Shown here piece by piece: positions 34,219 through 43,635 of a stretch of 64,000 nucleotides of DNA. The position numbers and the translations under genes are program-made. The notes below the pieces were generated by a model. That model worked only from the letters and a program-made list of their open reading frames with translations, had not been told where the DNA came from and did no database searches. Where the stretch lies: assembly GCF_907177275.1 (NCBI RefSeq), contig NZ_CAJSLV010000058.1:58580-122579 (forward strand), read 5' to 3'. The stretch comes from Actinacidiphila cocklensis (GTDB lineage: Bacteria; Actinomycetota; Actinomycetes; Streptomycetales; Streptomycetaceae). Each line of letters opens with the position of its first letter. The stretch's first letter is position 1.

Positions 34219-34641
34219 AGAGTCTCCTTTCGGTTGGTTTCGGGAGCCGGCAGCCCCGGCCGCACGGGTCGAAGCGGACCCGCCAATTGTCCAGCCCGGG
34301 GCACCGGCTGTGACGCTGCCGCGGAGGCCCTAGGGGAATCAGCAGACTCCTGCGGTCACCCTAGGACCGCTGGTGGGCATACTTATACCGCCAGCGCATC
34401 GCCTCTGATCTCTCGGTGCACTGAGCGGGAGATTCGCCGCACCCCAGTGCACGTCCGGACTGATGGCTATGCGCCGCCAGGCAACAGGTGAATTCCGGGA
34501 GCCCTAACGTGGTGCTCCAACGGGCGACCTGGCCCGTCCATCCCTGTTTAGCCCGCTCGACCACCGCCATCCGCACATGCCGGAACCCGGAATTCCATGG
34601 GAATCCGCCATCGCCATGAGGAGTCCTTCGAGGTGCCTACG
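34219..34641. other. Divergent intergenic region upstream of cydA and the amidohydrolase
   Basis: 423 bp with no convincing gene. GTGCACTG (34416-34423) and CAGTGCAC (34445-34452) make an 8-bp inverted repeat 21 bp apart, a possible regulator site for the amidohydrolase. CCCTAGG-like words recur at 34328 and 34370. Confidence 0.4.
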
Positions 34642-36522
34642 ATGCCGGTCGGCGGGCTGATTCCCCGCGCCGCCGACGATGCCGCTGACGTAATCGTCCG
34701 CAATGCAAAGATCCACACCGGAGACAGCAGCCGCCCGCATGCCGGAGCTCTCGCCATCCGCGACGGCCGCGTCGCGGTCGTGGGTGACGACGCCGACATC
34801 GCTCCCTTCGTCGGCCCCGCCACCACTGTCGTCGATGCCCTGGGCCGACGCGTGGTCCCCGGCCTCAACGACGCCCACCTGCACGTGATCCGGGGTGGCC
34901 TGAACTACGTCCTCGAACTGCGCTGGGACGGCGTGACATCGCTGCGCCAGGGCCTGGCGATGCTGCGCGAGCAGGCGGCCAGGACCCCCAAGGGCCAGTG
35001 GGTGCGCGTGGTGGGCGGCTGGTCCGCCGAGCAGTTCGCCGAGCGGCGGCTGCCCACCCCCTCAGAGATGAACGCAGCCGCACCGGACACCCCCGTGTTC
35101 GTCCTGCACCTGTACCAGACGGCGATCCTGAACCGGGCGGCGCTCCAGGCCGTCGGCTACACCAGGGACACTCCTGAACCCAAAGGGGGACAGATCGTAC
35201 GCGGCAGGGGCGGCGAGCCCACCGGCATGCTTCTGGCCGCCCCGAGCGCGCTGGTCCTCTACTCCACTCTCGCCAAGGCTCCGACGCTTGGGGACGAGGA
35301 CAAGAAGACCTCCACCCGGCACTTCCTGCGCGAGCTGAACCGATTCGGGCTGACCTCCGCGATCGACGCTGCCGGAGGCTTCCAGAACTTCCCCGACAAC
35401 TACAGCGTGGTGACCGAGCTGGCCCAGGAGGGCCTGCTGTCGCTGCGCATCGCTTACCACCTGTTCCCGCAGACCCCCGGCCAGGAACTCGACGACCTGG
35501 CCCGCTGGATCGAGATGGTGCGCCCCGAGGACGGGGACGAGTGGCTGCGGTTGAACGGCGCCGGTGAGAATCTGATCTGGGCCGCCGCCGACTTCGAGAA
35601 CTTCGCCGAGCCCCGCCCCGAACTGGGCCGCCACTACGAGGCCGAGTTCGAGAAGGCCGTCCGCCTCCTCATGGAGCACGGCTGGGGCTTCCGCCTGCAC
35701 GCGACCTACGACGAGACCATCAGGCGCGACCTGGCGGTGTTCGAGAAGCTCGCCGCGGAAGGGCTGTTCCCAGGCGGGAACAGGTGGCTGTTCGACCACG
35801 CCGAGACCGTCTCACGGGACAGCCTCGACCGTGTCGCGGCCCTCGGCGGGGCGATGTCCGTGCAGAACAGGATGTCGTTCCAGGGCGAGGCGTTCACCCG
35901 GCGGTACGGCCTCGGCGCCGCCGCGGAGGCTCCCCCGGTGCGGGCCATGCTGGAGCGCGGGCTCACGGTCGGCGCCGGCAGCGACGCCACCCGGGTGTCC
36001 ACCTACAACCCCTGGGTCGCCCTTCACTGGCTGGTCACCGGCCGTACGCTCGGCGGCGCCGTCCTCCGGCCGCCGCAGAACCGTGTCGACCGGGAAACCG
36101 CACTCGCCATGTACACAAAGGCCGGTGCCGCGCTGACCGGCGAGGAGGAGGTCAAGGGCATCCTGCGACCCGGCTTCCTCGGGGACCTGGCGATCCTGTC
36201 CGACGACTACTTCACCGTGCCGGAGCAGGACATCCCCCATATCGAGTCGGTGCTGACCGTCGTCGGTGGCCGGATAGTCCACGCCGCCGCCGAGTACGAG
36301 GGCCTTGACGAAGAACTGCCCGCCATCAGCCCCTCATGGAGTCCCGTCGCGCAATTCGGCGGCTACCGGTCCAGCCCTCGGTCGGGCCTGCCGGGCGTCC
36401 GCCAGGCGGAGTTGCTCGGCCAGGCCATCGCCGAGTCGGAAGAGCACCTCCTGTGGCGTGCCCGACGCGGCCTCGCCCCGGACGCCTCGCGCACGTTCTT
36501 CGATCCCTGCTTCTCCCCCTGA
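34642..36522 (+). CDS. Amidohydrolase (YtcJ-like)
   Basis: A 626-residue metal-dependent hydrolase of the amidohydrolase-3/YtcJ group. The N-terminal beta-sandwich (ADVIVRNAKIHTGD, GRVAVVGDD) is followed by the metal motif NDAHLHV, an internal His (GFRLHATYDET), DHAE and the late Asp region (GAGSDATRVSTYNPW), then the C-terminal LAILSDDYFTV. The ATG at 34642 has GAGGTG upstream; an ATG 45 bp earlier is possible. It leads a co-directional run with an isochorismatase-like gene. The pairing of two C-N hydrolases suggests degradation of an amide or cyclic imide, but the substrate is unknown. Confidence 0.84.
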   Translation: MPVGGLIPRAADDAADVIVRNAKIHTGDSSRPHAGALAIRDGRVAVVGDDADIAPFVGPATTVVDALGRRVVPGLNDAHLHVIRGGLNYVLELRWDGVTSLRQGLAMLREQAARTPKGQWVRVVGGWSAEQFAERRLPTPSEMNAAAPDTPVFVLHLYQTAILNRAALQAVGYTRDTPEPKGGQIVRGRGGEPTGMLLAAPSALVLYSTLAKAPTLGDEDKKTSTRHFLRELNRFGLTSAIDAAGGFQNFPDNYSVVTELAQEGLLSLRIAYHLFPQTPGQELDDLARWIEMVRPEDGDEWLRLNGAGENLIWAAADFENFAEPRPELGRHYEAEFEKAVRLLMEHGWGFRLHATYDETIRRDLAVFEKLAAEGLFPGGNRWLFDHAETVSRDSLDRVAALGGAMSVQNRMSFQGEAFTRRYGLGAAAEAPPVRAMLERGLTVGAGSDATRVSTYNPWVALHWLVTGRTLGGAVLRPPQNRVDRETALAMYTKAGAALTGEEEVKGILRPGFLGDLAILSDDYFTVPEQDIPHIESVLTVVGGRIVHAAAEYEGLDEELPAISPSWSPVAQFGGYRSSPRSGLPGVRQAELLGQAIAESEEHLLWRARRGLAPDASRTFFDPCFSP

Positions 36523-36646
36523 ACTCCCGGTAGGCGGCCCTTCAGAGCCCCCTGCCCGGGCGCACCCACCCGAGTCCTTCCACCGGACGCTCCCCGTGGC
36601 ACCGCGGACAGCAGTCCGCTTCACCGTTCACGAAAGGTTCTCTCTC

Positions 36647-37309
36647 ATGGTCGACATCGCTGACGTCACCGCAACCCCCGCCCCCGGGCTGCTCACCCCG
36701 GACAACTGCGCGATCCTGTTCGTGGATCACCAGCCGCAGATGTTCTTCGGCACCGGAAGCGGCGACCGCACCGCGATAGTCAACGCGACCGTGGGCCTGG
36801 CGAAGGCAGCCAAGGTCTTCGAAGTCCCGGTCGTTCTCAGCACTGTGGCCGCCGAGGCCTTCTCCGGCCCGATCATGCCGCAGATCCCGGCCGTCTTCCC
36901 CGACAACGAGATCATCGATCGCTCCACGATGAACGCCTGGGAGGACGTCGCCTTCGTCGAAGCCGTCAAGTCAACCGGTCGCAAGAAGCTCGTCTTCGCC
37001 GGTCTGTGGACCGAGGTCTGCATCGTTCTGCCCGCGCTCTCCGCCCTTGGCCAGGGCTACGAGGTCTATGTGGTGACGGACGCGTCCGGCGGTGTCAGCC
37101 CGCAGGCACACGAAAACGCGATCCAGCGCATGGTCCAGGCCGGTGCCGTACCGGTGACCTGGGTCCAGGTACTGCTGGAGCTGCAGCGGGACTGGGCCCG
37201 CACGGAGACCTACGTGCCGGTCACCGAAGTGGTCAAGGAGCACGGCGGCGCCTACGGCCTCGGCATCGTCTACGCGCAGGCCATCATCGGCGCCCACGCC
37301 GCCGGCTGA
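36647..37309 (+). CDS. Isochorismatase-like cysteine hydrolase (YcaC type)
   Basis: 220 residues of the isochorismatase superfamily. A catalytic triad is visible: Asp27 (LFVDHQPQ), a Lys at 113/114 (GRKKLVFAG) and Cys125 (TEVCIVLPA). The length and the SPQAHENAIQRMVQAGAVPV segment resemble YcaC-like octameric hydrolases of unknown substrate. Cytoplasmic. It lies 124 bp after the amidohydrolase and 44 bp before DoxX, probably in one transcription unit. True isochorismate cleavage is unlikely. Confidence 0.88.
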   Translation: MVDIADVTATPAPGLLTPDNCAILFVDHQPQMFFGTGSGDRTAIVNATVGLAKAAKVFEVPVVLSTVAAEAFSGPIMPQIPAVFPDNEIIDRSTMNAWEDVAFVEAVKSTGRKKLVFAGLWTEVCIVLPALSALGQGYEVYVVTDASGGVSPQAHENAIQRMVQAGAVPVTWVQVLLELQRDWARTETYVPVTEVVKEHGGAYGLGIVYAQAIIGAHAAG

Positions 37310-37353
37310 CCCCCTCCCCACGGGACTGAGACCCAGGAACAGGAACGACAGCA

Positions 37354-37872
37354 ATGGACACCGGGCTACTGGTCCTCCGGGTGGCGATGGGCCTGCTCAT
37401 CGCCGGCCACGGAGTTCAGAAGGTGAGCTTCCGTCTCGGAGGCCACGGTTGGACAGGTGGAATCGAGGAGTTCCGCCACGACGGGTTTCGCGGAGGCTCG
37501 CTCACCGCAGGGGCGGCCGGTGCCGGCCAGATCGGTTCTGGCCTGTTCCTGGTTCTCGGGGCACTCACACCGATGGCGGCCATGGTCGCCATCGGTGTGA
37601 TGACCGTCGCGATCACCGTCAAGTGGCGGAATGGACTGTGGGTGCAGAACGACGGTTATGAGTACCCCCTGGTGGTGGTCGTCGTCACCGGGGCACTGTC
37701 CCTCACGGGCCCCGGCCGCTGGTCCGCCGACCACGCGGTCGGCTTGAACTCCTGGCCGGTGTGGCTCCCGGTCGCGACGATCGTGCTCGGCCTCGCGAGC
37801 GGGCTGCTCACGCGCGTACTCCTGCACCGCCCGTCTCGAAAGGTCGTGGCCCATGCGCGCATTGCTGACTGA
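37354..37872 (+). CDS. DoxX-family membrane protein
   Basis: 172 residues with four predicted helices. The DoxX-like start LLVLRVAMGLLIAGHGVQK is followed by GLFLVLGALTPMAAMVAIGV. The C-terminus overlaps the next gene by 20 bp. DoxX proteins are membrane partners in redox or thiol-stress complexes in other actinobacteria; the role here is unknown. The helix and motif pattern supports the family; function is inference. Confidence 0.8.
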   Translation: MDTGLLVLRVAMGLLIAGHGVQKVSFRLGGHGWTGGIEEFRHDGFRGGSLTAGAAGAGQIGSGLFLVLGALTPMAAMVAIGVMTVAITVKWRNGLWVQNDGYEYPLVVVVVTGALSLTGPGRWSADHAVGLNSWPVWLPVATIVLGLASGLLTRVLLHRPSRKVVAHARIAD

Positions 37873-38590
37873 CGCGGCCCGCACCCTCGTGCCGCCCCGT
37901 GCCGACCGGCACGGCCCGCTGCCGCCGCTGATGCTGGCGCTGACCGTGGTCACCGGCGTGGTCGATGCGGTGACCTACCTCGGGCTCGGGCATGTCTTCG
38001 TCGCCAACATGACGGGCAATGTGGTCTTCCTCGGCTTCGCGCTGGCCGGAGCCCAGGGGCTGTCCGCCCTGGCGTCCGTCGTGTCGCTGGCGGCATTCCT
38101 GGCCGGCGCACTCTCAGGAGGCCGCGTCGCCGTCCGCCTCGCGGCCCATCGCGGGCGGCTGCTGGCCGTGTCCACGGGCGTCCAGACGGCCTTGGCCTCC
38201 GCGGCCACCATCTTCGCGGCCGTCACCGACGGCCGGGTCACCACGACCGTCCAGTACACCCTGATCGTGTTGTTGGGCCTGGGCATGGGGCTGCAGAACG
38301 CCGTTGCACGGCGCCTCGGCGTCCCCGACATGACCACCACCGTGCTCACCCTCACCCTGACCGGACTCGCGGCCGACTCCACTCTGGCCGGAGGCACGGC
38401 ACCACGGCCCGGCCGACGGGTCCTGGCCGTGCTGGCGATGTTCCTCGGCGCGCTGGCCGGCGCGGAACTCGTCCTGCACGGGCAGCTGACGGCGGCCCTT
38501 GGACTGGCCCTGCTGCTGCTCCTGGTCACCGCGGTGACCACCTACCGTCTCGCGACCCCCGATGCCTCCTGGGCACCGCCGACGAGCTGA
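37853..38590 (+). CDS. DUF1275 (YoaK-like) membrane protein
   Basis: 245 residues with six or so helices and the DUF1275 hallmarks GVVDAVTYLGLGHVFVANMTGN and GLGMGLQNAVARRLGVPDMTTTVLT. Function unknown; family members are annotated as possible transporters. Its start overlaps DoxX by 20 bp, so the two are probably co-translated. Confidence 0.86.
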   Translation: MRALLTDAARTLVPPRADRHGPLPPLMLALTVVTGVVDAVTYLGLGHVFVANMTGNVVFLGFALAGAQGLSALASVVSLAAFLAGALSGGRVAVRLAAHRGRLLAVSTGVQTALASAATIFAAVTDGRVTTTVQYTLIVLLGLGMGLQNAVARRLGVPDMTTTVLTLTLTGLAADSTLAGGTAPRPGRRVLAVLAMFLGALAGAELVLHGQLTAALGLALLLLLVTAVTTYRLATPDASWAPPTS

Positions 38591-38687
38591 GCCCCGCGCG
38601 GGGTGCGGGCGACTGCGGCTGACGTCGCCTGCCCCCGCCGGTTGCCAGCGCCACGCAAGAACCGCAGGCGCCACCGAAAGGCACACG

Positions 38688-39029
38688 ATGACACAGCCCG
38701 CCACCGCCCCGACCGTCCGGCGAGTGGACACCAAGCACCGGTACGAAATCATGGTCGACGGCAAAATCGCCGGCCTCACCGCGTACCGCGACCACCACGA
38801 CCGGCGTGTTTTCCACCACACCGAAATCGACGACGCCTTCGCCGGGCAGGGCCTGGCGTCGATCCTCGTCCAAGAGGCCCTGACCGACGTACGCCGCTCC
38901 GGGAAGCGCATCGTGCCGGTCTGCCCCTATGTGGCGAAGTTCCTCAAGAAGCACGACGAATTCGCCGACATAGCCGAGCCTGTGACCCCGGAAGTCCTGC
39001 AGTGGCTGGAGACCGTGCTGGCGCGCTGA
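38688..39029 (+). CDS. Small GNAT acetyltransferase (YjdJ-like)
   Basis: 113 residues. The compact GNAT core YEIMVDGKIAGLTAYRDHH, then AGQGLASILVQEALTDVRRSG (the acetyl-CoA site) and VPVCPYVAKFLKKHDEF, fits the short COG2388 N-acetyltransferases. AAAGG lies seven bases before the ATG at 38688; the upstream extension overlaps the DUF1275 gene. Substrate unknown. Confidence 0.83.
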   Translation: MTQPATAPTVRRVDTKHRYEIMVDGKIAGLTAYRDHHDRRVFHHTEIDDAFAGQGLASILVQEALTDVRRSGKRIVPVCPYVAKFLKKHDEFADIAEPVTPEVLQWLETVLAR

Positions 39030-39175
39030 CGTCCCGCGGCACCGCCTCCGACGAGGAAGCGCTGAGGGTCAGATCCACGCTTGTGCCCGCGTGACGGCAC
39101 CGAAGAAACCGCCGGCTGCCCCACAGCGCTTCCGCCCACGCCGGTCTCCCGGCTCACCCCGTCAAGAAGGTACGC

Positions 39176-40408
39176 ATGTCCGCATCTTCCGAACTCCGGG
39201 CCTCGCCGACGGCCCGTGAGCACGGCGTGCCGGGTTGGCTGGTCGCGCTCCTGGCCGTCGCCTCCGGCATGACCGTCGCCAACCTGTACTACGCCCAACC
39301 CCTGCTGTCCTCGCTGAGCGGTGTCTTCCACACCAGCACGGCCACCGTCGGCACACTGATCACACTCACCCAGGTCGGCTACGTGATCGGCATGATCTTC
39401 CTGGTCCCACTCGGCGACCGGCTGGAAAAGCGCAACCTGATCACCGCCCTGCTGACGGTCACGACCCTCGCCCTCGTGGCTGCCGGCCTCGCCACCAGCT
39501 TCCCCATGCTGCTGATCGCCTCCCTGATCAGCGGCGCCACCTCGGTCGTCGCTCAGATCCTCGTGCCGTTCGCCGCCAGCCTCGCCCCCGACCACGCCCG
39601 CGGGCGCATCGTCGGCCGGGTCATGAGCGGCCTGCTCACCGGCATCCTGCTCTCCCGCACGCTCAGCAGCCTCGTCTCCGACCTCGCCGGCTGGCGCACC
39701 GTCTTCCTCGGCTCCGCCGCTCTGATGGCCGTACTCGCCGTGGCCCTGCGCGCGGCCCTGCCCCAGCACGCGCCCACCACCACCATCCCGTACCACCAGG
39801 TCCTGGGCTCCACCGCCCGGCTGGTGGGCACACACCCTGCGCTACTGCGCCGCGGCCTCTACCAGGCGGCGATGTTCGGCGCCTTCAGCGCCTTCTGGAC
39901 CACGGTCTCCTTCGTCCTCACCGGTCCCCGCTTCCACTACTCCCCGGTCGGTGTCGGCGTGTTCGCCCTCGTCGGCGCCGCCGGAGCGGCCATCGCCCCG
40001 CTCGCCGGGCACTGGGCCGACCGGGGGCTCCTGCGCCCCATGACCGGCATCGCCTTCGTGGTCACCTCCCTGGCCTTCGCGCTCGCCGGGTTCGGCGGAC
40101 ACAGCGTGGTACTTATCGCGCTGGCCGCGATCCTCATCGACATGGCCGTACAGACCACCCTCATCCTCGGCCAGCACACCATCTACCAGCTCGACCCCGC
40201 CGCGCGCGCCCGCCTCAACAGCGTCTTCATCGCCACGTTCTTCGCCGGCGGCGCGGTCGGCTCCCAGCTCGGCTCCGTCGTCTACCACTCCGGAGGCTGG
40301 ACCGCCCTCACGGCCCTCGGCGCCGCCCTCCCCGTCGTCGCCCTCCTCTACTGGACAACCGAAACCGGACAGCGTGCGGCGGCGGGGCCGGGCACAGCGA
40401 GCCCGTAA
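39176..40408 (+). CDS. MFS transporter
   Basis: A 410-residue major-facilitator exporter with twelve predicted helices. VASGMTVANLYYAQPLLSSL in helix 1 and FLVPLGDRLEKRN after helix 2 match the drug/H+ antiporter loop. The family with this N-terminal motif includes YnfM-like and arabinose-efflux-type permeases. It ends the run begun by the amidohydrolase at 34642, and a product exporter is a sensible role. The ATG has AGAAGG upstream. Confidence 0.9.
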   Translation: MSASSELRASPTAREHGVPGWLVALLAVASGMTVANLYYAQPLLSSLSGVFHTSTATVGTLITLTQVGYVIGMIFLVPLGDRLEKRNLITALLTVTTLALVAAGLATSFPMLLIASLISGATSVVAQILVPFAASLAPDHARGRIVGRVMSGLLTGILLSRTLSSLVSDLAGWRTVFLGSAALMAVLAVALRAALPQHAPTTTIPYHQVLGSTARLVGTHPALLRRGLYQAAMFGAFSAFWTTVSFVLTGPRFHYSPVGVGVFALVGAAGAAIAPLAGHWADRGLLRPMTGIAFVVTSLAFALAGFGGHSVVLIALAAILIDMAVQTTLILGQHTIYQLDPAARARLNSVFIATFFAGGAVGSQLGSVVYHSGGWTALTALGAALPVVALLYWTTETGQRAAAGPGTASP

Positions 40409-40496
40409 GGTCGTCAGACGCCCCGGCCCGGATCAAATAGCAGGTGAGAGGTGCATCTCGCGTGGTGGGACGGTGCTGTTATCCGGCGGAACGGAC

Positions 40497-43412
40497 ATGC
40501 CACACTGTGGCACTCAGCCGGTTCCAGACATTCCGTCGCCTTCCGGCACTCACGCGCACAGGACCACCTTGGACCGATTCCAGCCCCCGTTCGCGACCGA
40601 CGGAGCCGGCGACGTACAGCCCCCGGTACGGGGCCGGGACGAGGAGCTGTACTTCATCAGCGCGAGGTTCGCCGCGCTGGCTCAGGGCCGTGGTGGCATC
40701 GTGTGCGTCGAAGGCGCACCCGGCAGCGGCAAGAGCCGTCTCCTGGCGGAGGCACAGGCCGTCGCGATGTTCCGCGGACTGAAGGTCTTCCGGGGAGGTG
40801 CGGACCCTGACGGTCAGTTCGTCCCGCTGGGCCCGCTGCTGGACGGTCTGCTGAGCGGCCCCGAGCCGTTGTTCAGCGCCGACAAGTTGCGTGACCTCGC
40901 GGCCGCGCCCGAGCAGCGGTTCTGGCTGCTGCAGGAGTTGCAGGACCGGCTGGAGCAGGCGGCACTCAACAATCCGCTGGTCATCACCCTGGACGACGTC
41001 CAGTGGCTGGACGATGTGACGCTCCTCGCCCTGCACACGCTCTCCGCCCGGCTGTCCTCCCACGCGATCCTGTGGCTGGTTGCTGTCCGCAGCGGTACCA
41101 GGACGCCCGGCGTGCTCACGACGCTCGCCCGACTGGATCAGGCCGGCGCCCATCGGCTCCGGATCGGGCCGCTTGCCGACGCCGCGGTCGCCCAGATCAC
41201 CGAGGACGTACTCGGAGCCGCTCCGGACTCCGCGACGCTGAACGCCGCCCGGCGCGCGGAGGGCGTACCCCTGCTCCTGGTGGAGCTGCTCCGCGGCATG
41301 CGTGACGAAGACTCGGTGATCGTCGAGAACGACGTCGCCCGTCTGAAGGGCGGACGTCTTCCGGCTCGGTTCCAGACCTCCGTACGACAGCGTCTCGACC
41401 AGCTCTCCGAACCGACCCGTGAGATCGTGCAGACCGCGTCCGCCGTGGGCCGCACGATCACCATCGGCCTCCTGGCCGAGCTGCTCGACAAACCGACGGC
41501 GGCGCTGATCGCACCGGTGGAGGAGGCACTCAACTCTCATCTGCTCGTCGAACGGGACGGCCGGTTGCTGTTTCGCCACGACCTGATCCGCGAGGCCGTC
41601 GAGGGCAGCCTGCCCGTGTCCGTACGCCGTGCTCTGCGATGCCATGCCGCTGACCTCCTGGTGGCGCGCGGGGCACCGGTGACCGAGGCGGCCGCCCTGC
41701 TCGTGGACAGTGCGGAGCCGGGCGACCGCAAGGCCGTGGAACTACTGCGGGCCGCCGCGGCCGAACTCACGACATCCGCGCCTTCGTCGGCGGTGGAACT
41801 CAGCCGCCAGGCCCTTGAACTCACCGCCGAGCAAGCCCCGGGCCGGCCGGAGATCATGGCCGAGACGATGTTGCTTCTCTGGCAGACCGGCCAGGCCGCA
41901 CAGGCCCGCGCGCTTGCCGCGACCGCGCTGCCCGGGACCATGCCGCCGGAGGCCGAGGCGCGGGTGCGGCTCGGCGTGGCGCGCGTATCCAGCCAGTACG
42001 ACTTCACAGAGGCCGCGCGCCAAGCAGGTACCGGAGCCGCCCTACCCGGCATCCCTCCCTCCTTGCGGGCCCAACTGCTGGCGCTGCAGTGCCTCAATCT
42101 GTCCATGGTCGGGGACTTCGAGGCGACGGCCGCAGCAGTCACAGCTACGATCGAGGCCGCTGCGGATGCGCAGGACAGGGTCGCCGAGGCCACGGCGATC
42201 GCCGTCGACTCGGTCGTGCAGTTCTACCGGACGGACTTCCGCAGCGCGTTCACTCAGGCGGACCGGGGCGCCGCCTTGGCGGCAGAAGTCGGGATCGAGC
42301 ATTCGCTGTGGGTGCCGGAGGCTCTGTGGAAGGCGTTCCTGCTGAACGCGGCAGGCCGCCCGGACGCGGCGCTGGCGGAGTCCGAGGCCGGAATCCGCGA
42401 GACGCAGCGGCAGGGCCAGGCCGCGGCGATGGGCATGTGGATGATGAACAGGTCCCGAGTCCTGCTGGACGCGGGTCAGCTGGAAGACGCACGTGCCGAG
42501 GCCGAGGCCGCGTCCGCGATGGCCGACGAGCTGGGCATGGGCAACTTCGCCGACGCCACCCTCCTCTACACGCTGGTACGCGCCGCTCTGCACACGAACG
42601 ACCTGACGGCCGCGAGAGCGTACGCGACCGATGTGAAGCGAATGCTGAACGACCCGGCCATCCTCGTACGCAACGTCGGCTCCTGGCTGTTGGCGCTCGT
42701 GGCGGACGCCGAGGACGATCCTGGTACGGCCATGACGCTCCTCGACGAATCCTTCGGAACCTTCGACCTGGAGGGTCCCTCTCTGGCCAGCCCGGACGAT
42801 CCGGCCGACGCGCCCGTCTTCGTCCGCATGGCCCTGCGGGCGGGTACACCTGAGCGTGCCGCGGCCTGTGTCGCCGTGGCGGAGCGCCGCGCAGCCAGCA
42901 ACCCGCAGTTCCCGATCCTGGCAGCGGCAGCCGCGCACGCCCGGGGGCTGCTCGACAACGACGTCGCCCTCCTCCTGCGCTCCGTCGAGTTGTACGACGG
43001 TATCCCCCGGCTGCTTCCGCGGGCCTCGGCGCTCGAAGACACCGGGCGCGGGCTGGCCGCACGACGCGCCATCCATGCCGTGCCCCACCTCGACAAGGCA
43101 CTCGACCTTTACACCCAGGCCGGCGCCGAGCGGGACGCCGCACGCGTACGGCGCCGCCTGCGGGCCATGGGGGCGCCCAGGCGCCGCGCGACATCCAAGG
43201 GGGCCGTCAAGGTGTGGCCCGAGCTGACCGCCTCCGAGGTCGCGGTGATCCGTCTGGTGGCGCAGGGGCTGACGAACCGCCAGGCAGCGGAACGCCTCGC
43301 GATCTCACCACACACCGTGAGTTCACACCTGCGGCACGCGTTCACCAAACTCGACATCACCTCCCGGGTCGAACTCGCCCGCCTGGTGGATGCCCGCGAA
43401 CACGGACAGTGA
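40497..43412 (+). CDS. LAL-type giant LuxR regulator, first copy
   Basis: About 971 residues. An N-terminal AAA-like ATPase with Walker A EGAPGSGKSRLL (about 73-84) and Walker B LVITLDDVQW is followed by a long helical TPR-like region. The C-terminal LuxR HTH LTASEVAVIRLVAQGLTNRQ, then AAERLAISPHTVSSHLRHAF, closes it. The start is uncertain: ATG 40497 has GGCGGA upstream, and a TTG at 40569 is possible. LALs are usually pathway-specific activators in actinomycetes. It lies in tandem with a second LAL and close to an alpha/beta-hydrolase, which are candidate targets. Confidence 0.84.
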   Translation: MPHCGTQPVPDIPSPSGTHAHRTTLDRFQPPFATDGAGDVQPPVRGRDEELYFISARFAALAQGRGGIVCVEGAPGSGKSRLLAEAQAVAMFRGLKVFRGGADPDGQFVPLGPLLDGLLSGPEPLFSADKLRDLAAAPEQRFWLLQELQDRLEQAALNNPLVITLDDVQWLDDVTLLALHTLSARLSSHAILWLVAVRSGTRTPGVLTTLARLDQAGAHRLRIGPLADAAVAQITEDVLGAAPDSATLNAARRAEGVPLLLVELLRGMRDEDSVIVENDVARLKGGRLPARFQTSVRQRLDQLSEPTREIVQTASAVGRTITIGLLAELLDKPTAALIAPVEEALNSHLLVERDGRLLFRHDLIREAVEGSLPVSVRRALRCHAADLLVARGAPVTEAAALLVDSAEPGDRKAVELLRAAAAELTTSAPSSAVELSRQALELTAEQAPGRPEIMAETMLLLWQTGQAAQARALAATALPGTMPPEAEARVRLGVARVSSQYDFTEAARQAGTGAALPGIPPSLRAQLLALQCLNLSMVGDFEATAAAVTATIEAAADAQDRVAEATAIAVDSVVQFYRTDFRSAFTQADRGAALAAEVGIEHSLWVPEALWKAFLLNAAGRPDAALAESEAGIRETQRQGQAAAMGMWMMNRSRVLLDAGQLEDARAEAEAASAMADELGMGNFADATLLYTLVRAALHTNDLTAARAYATDVKRMLNDPAILVRNVGSWLLALVADAEDDPGTAMTLLDESFGTFDLEGPSLASPDDPADAPVFVRMALRAGTPERAAACVAVAERRAASNPQFPILAAAAAHARGLLDNDVALLLRSVELYDGIPRLLPRASALEDTGRGLAARRAIHAVPHLDKALDLYTQAGAERDAARVRRRLRAMGAPRRRATSKGAVKVWPELTASEVAVIRLVAQGLTNRQAAERLAISPHTVSSHLRHAFTKLDITSRVELARLVDAREHGQ

Positions 43413-43635
43413 AGGCTTCGCATCCCACGCCCCCCGGGCGATCAGCCGGACACGTGTGATGCGCGCGCGCATGGCTCGTTGGCAGGATTCTCAAGACCGG
43501 ACTGGGATGTACTGCCCGACGCGTCTGCCCGGTCCCTCCGGAAATACGACCTCAGGCACCGGCAGGCGACGCAGTCGTCCTCCGGCATGGGCTGAGCCAG
43601 GCCTCGCCGGCCGGTTCGGGCGGGAGGGGGCATGA

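Noticed and set aside
34219..34380. Possible Rex redox-sensor box before cydA
   Set aside because: No sequence close to TGTGAAC-N3-TTCACA was found, so I do not call one.
34361..34576. 71-codon minus-strand frame between cydA and the amidohydrolase
   Set aside because: No ribosome site, no family resemblance and unusual composition.
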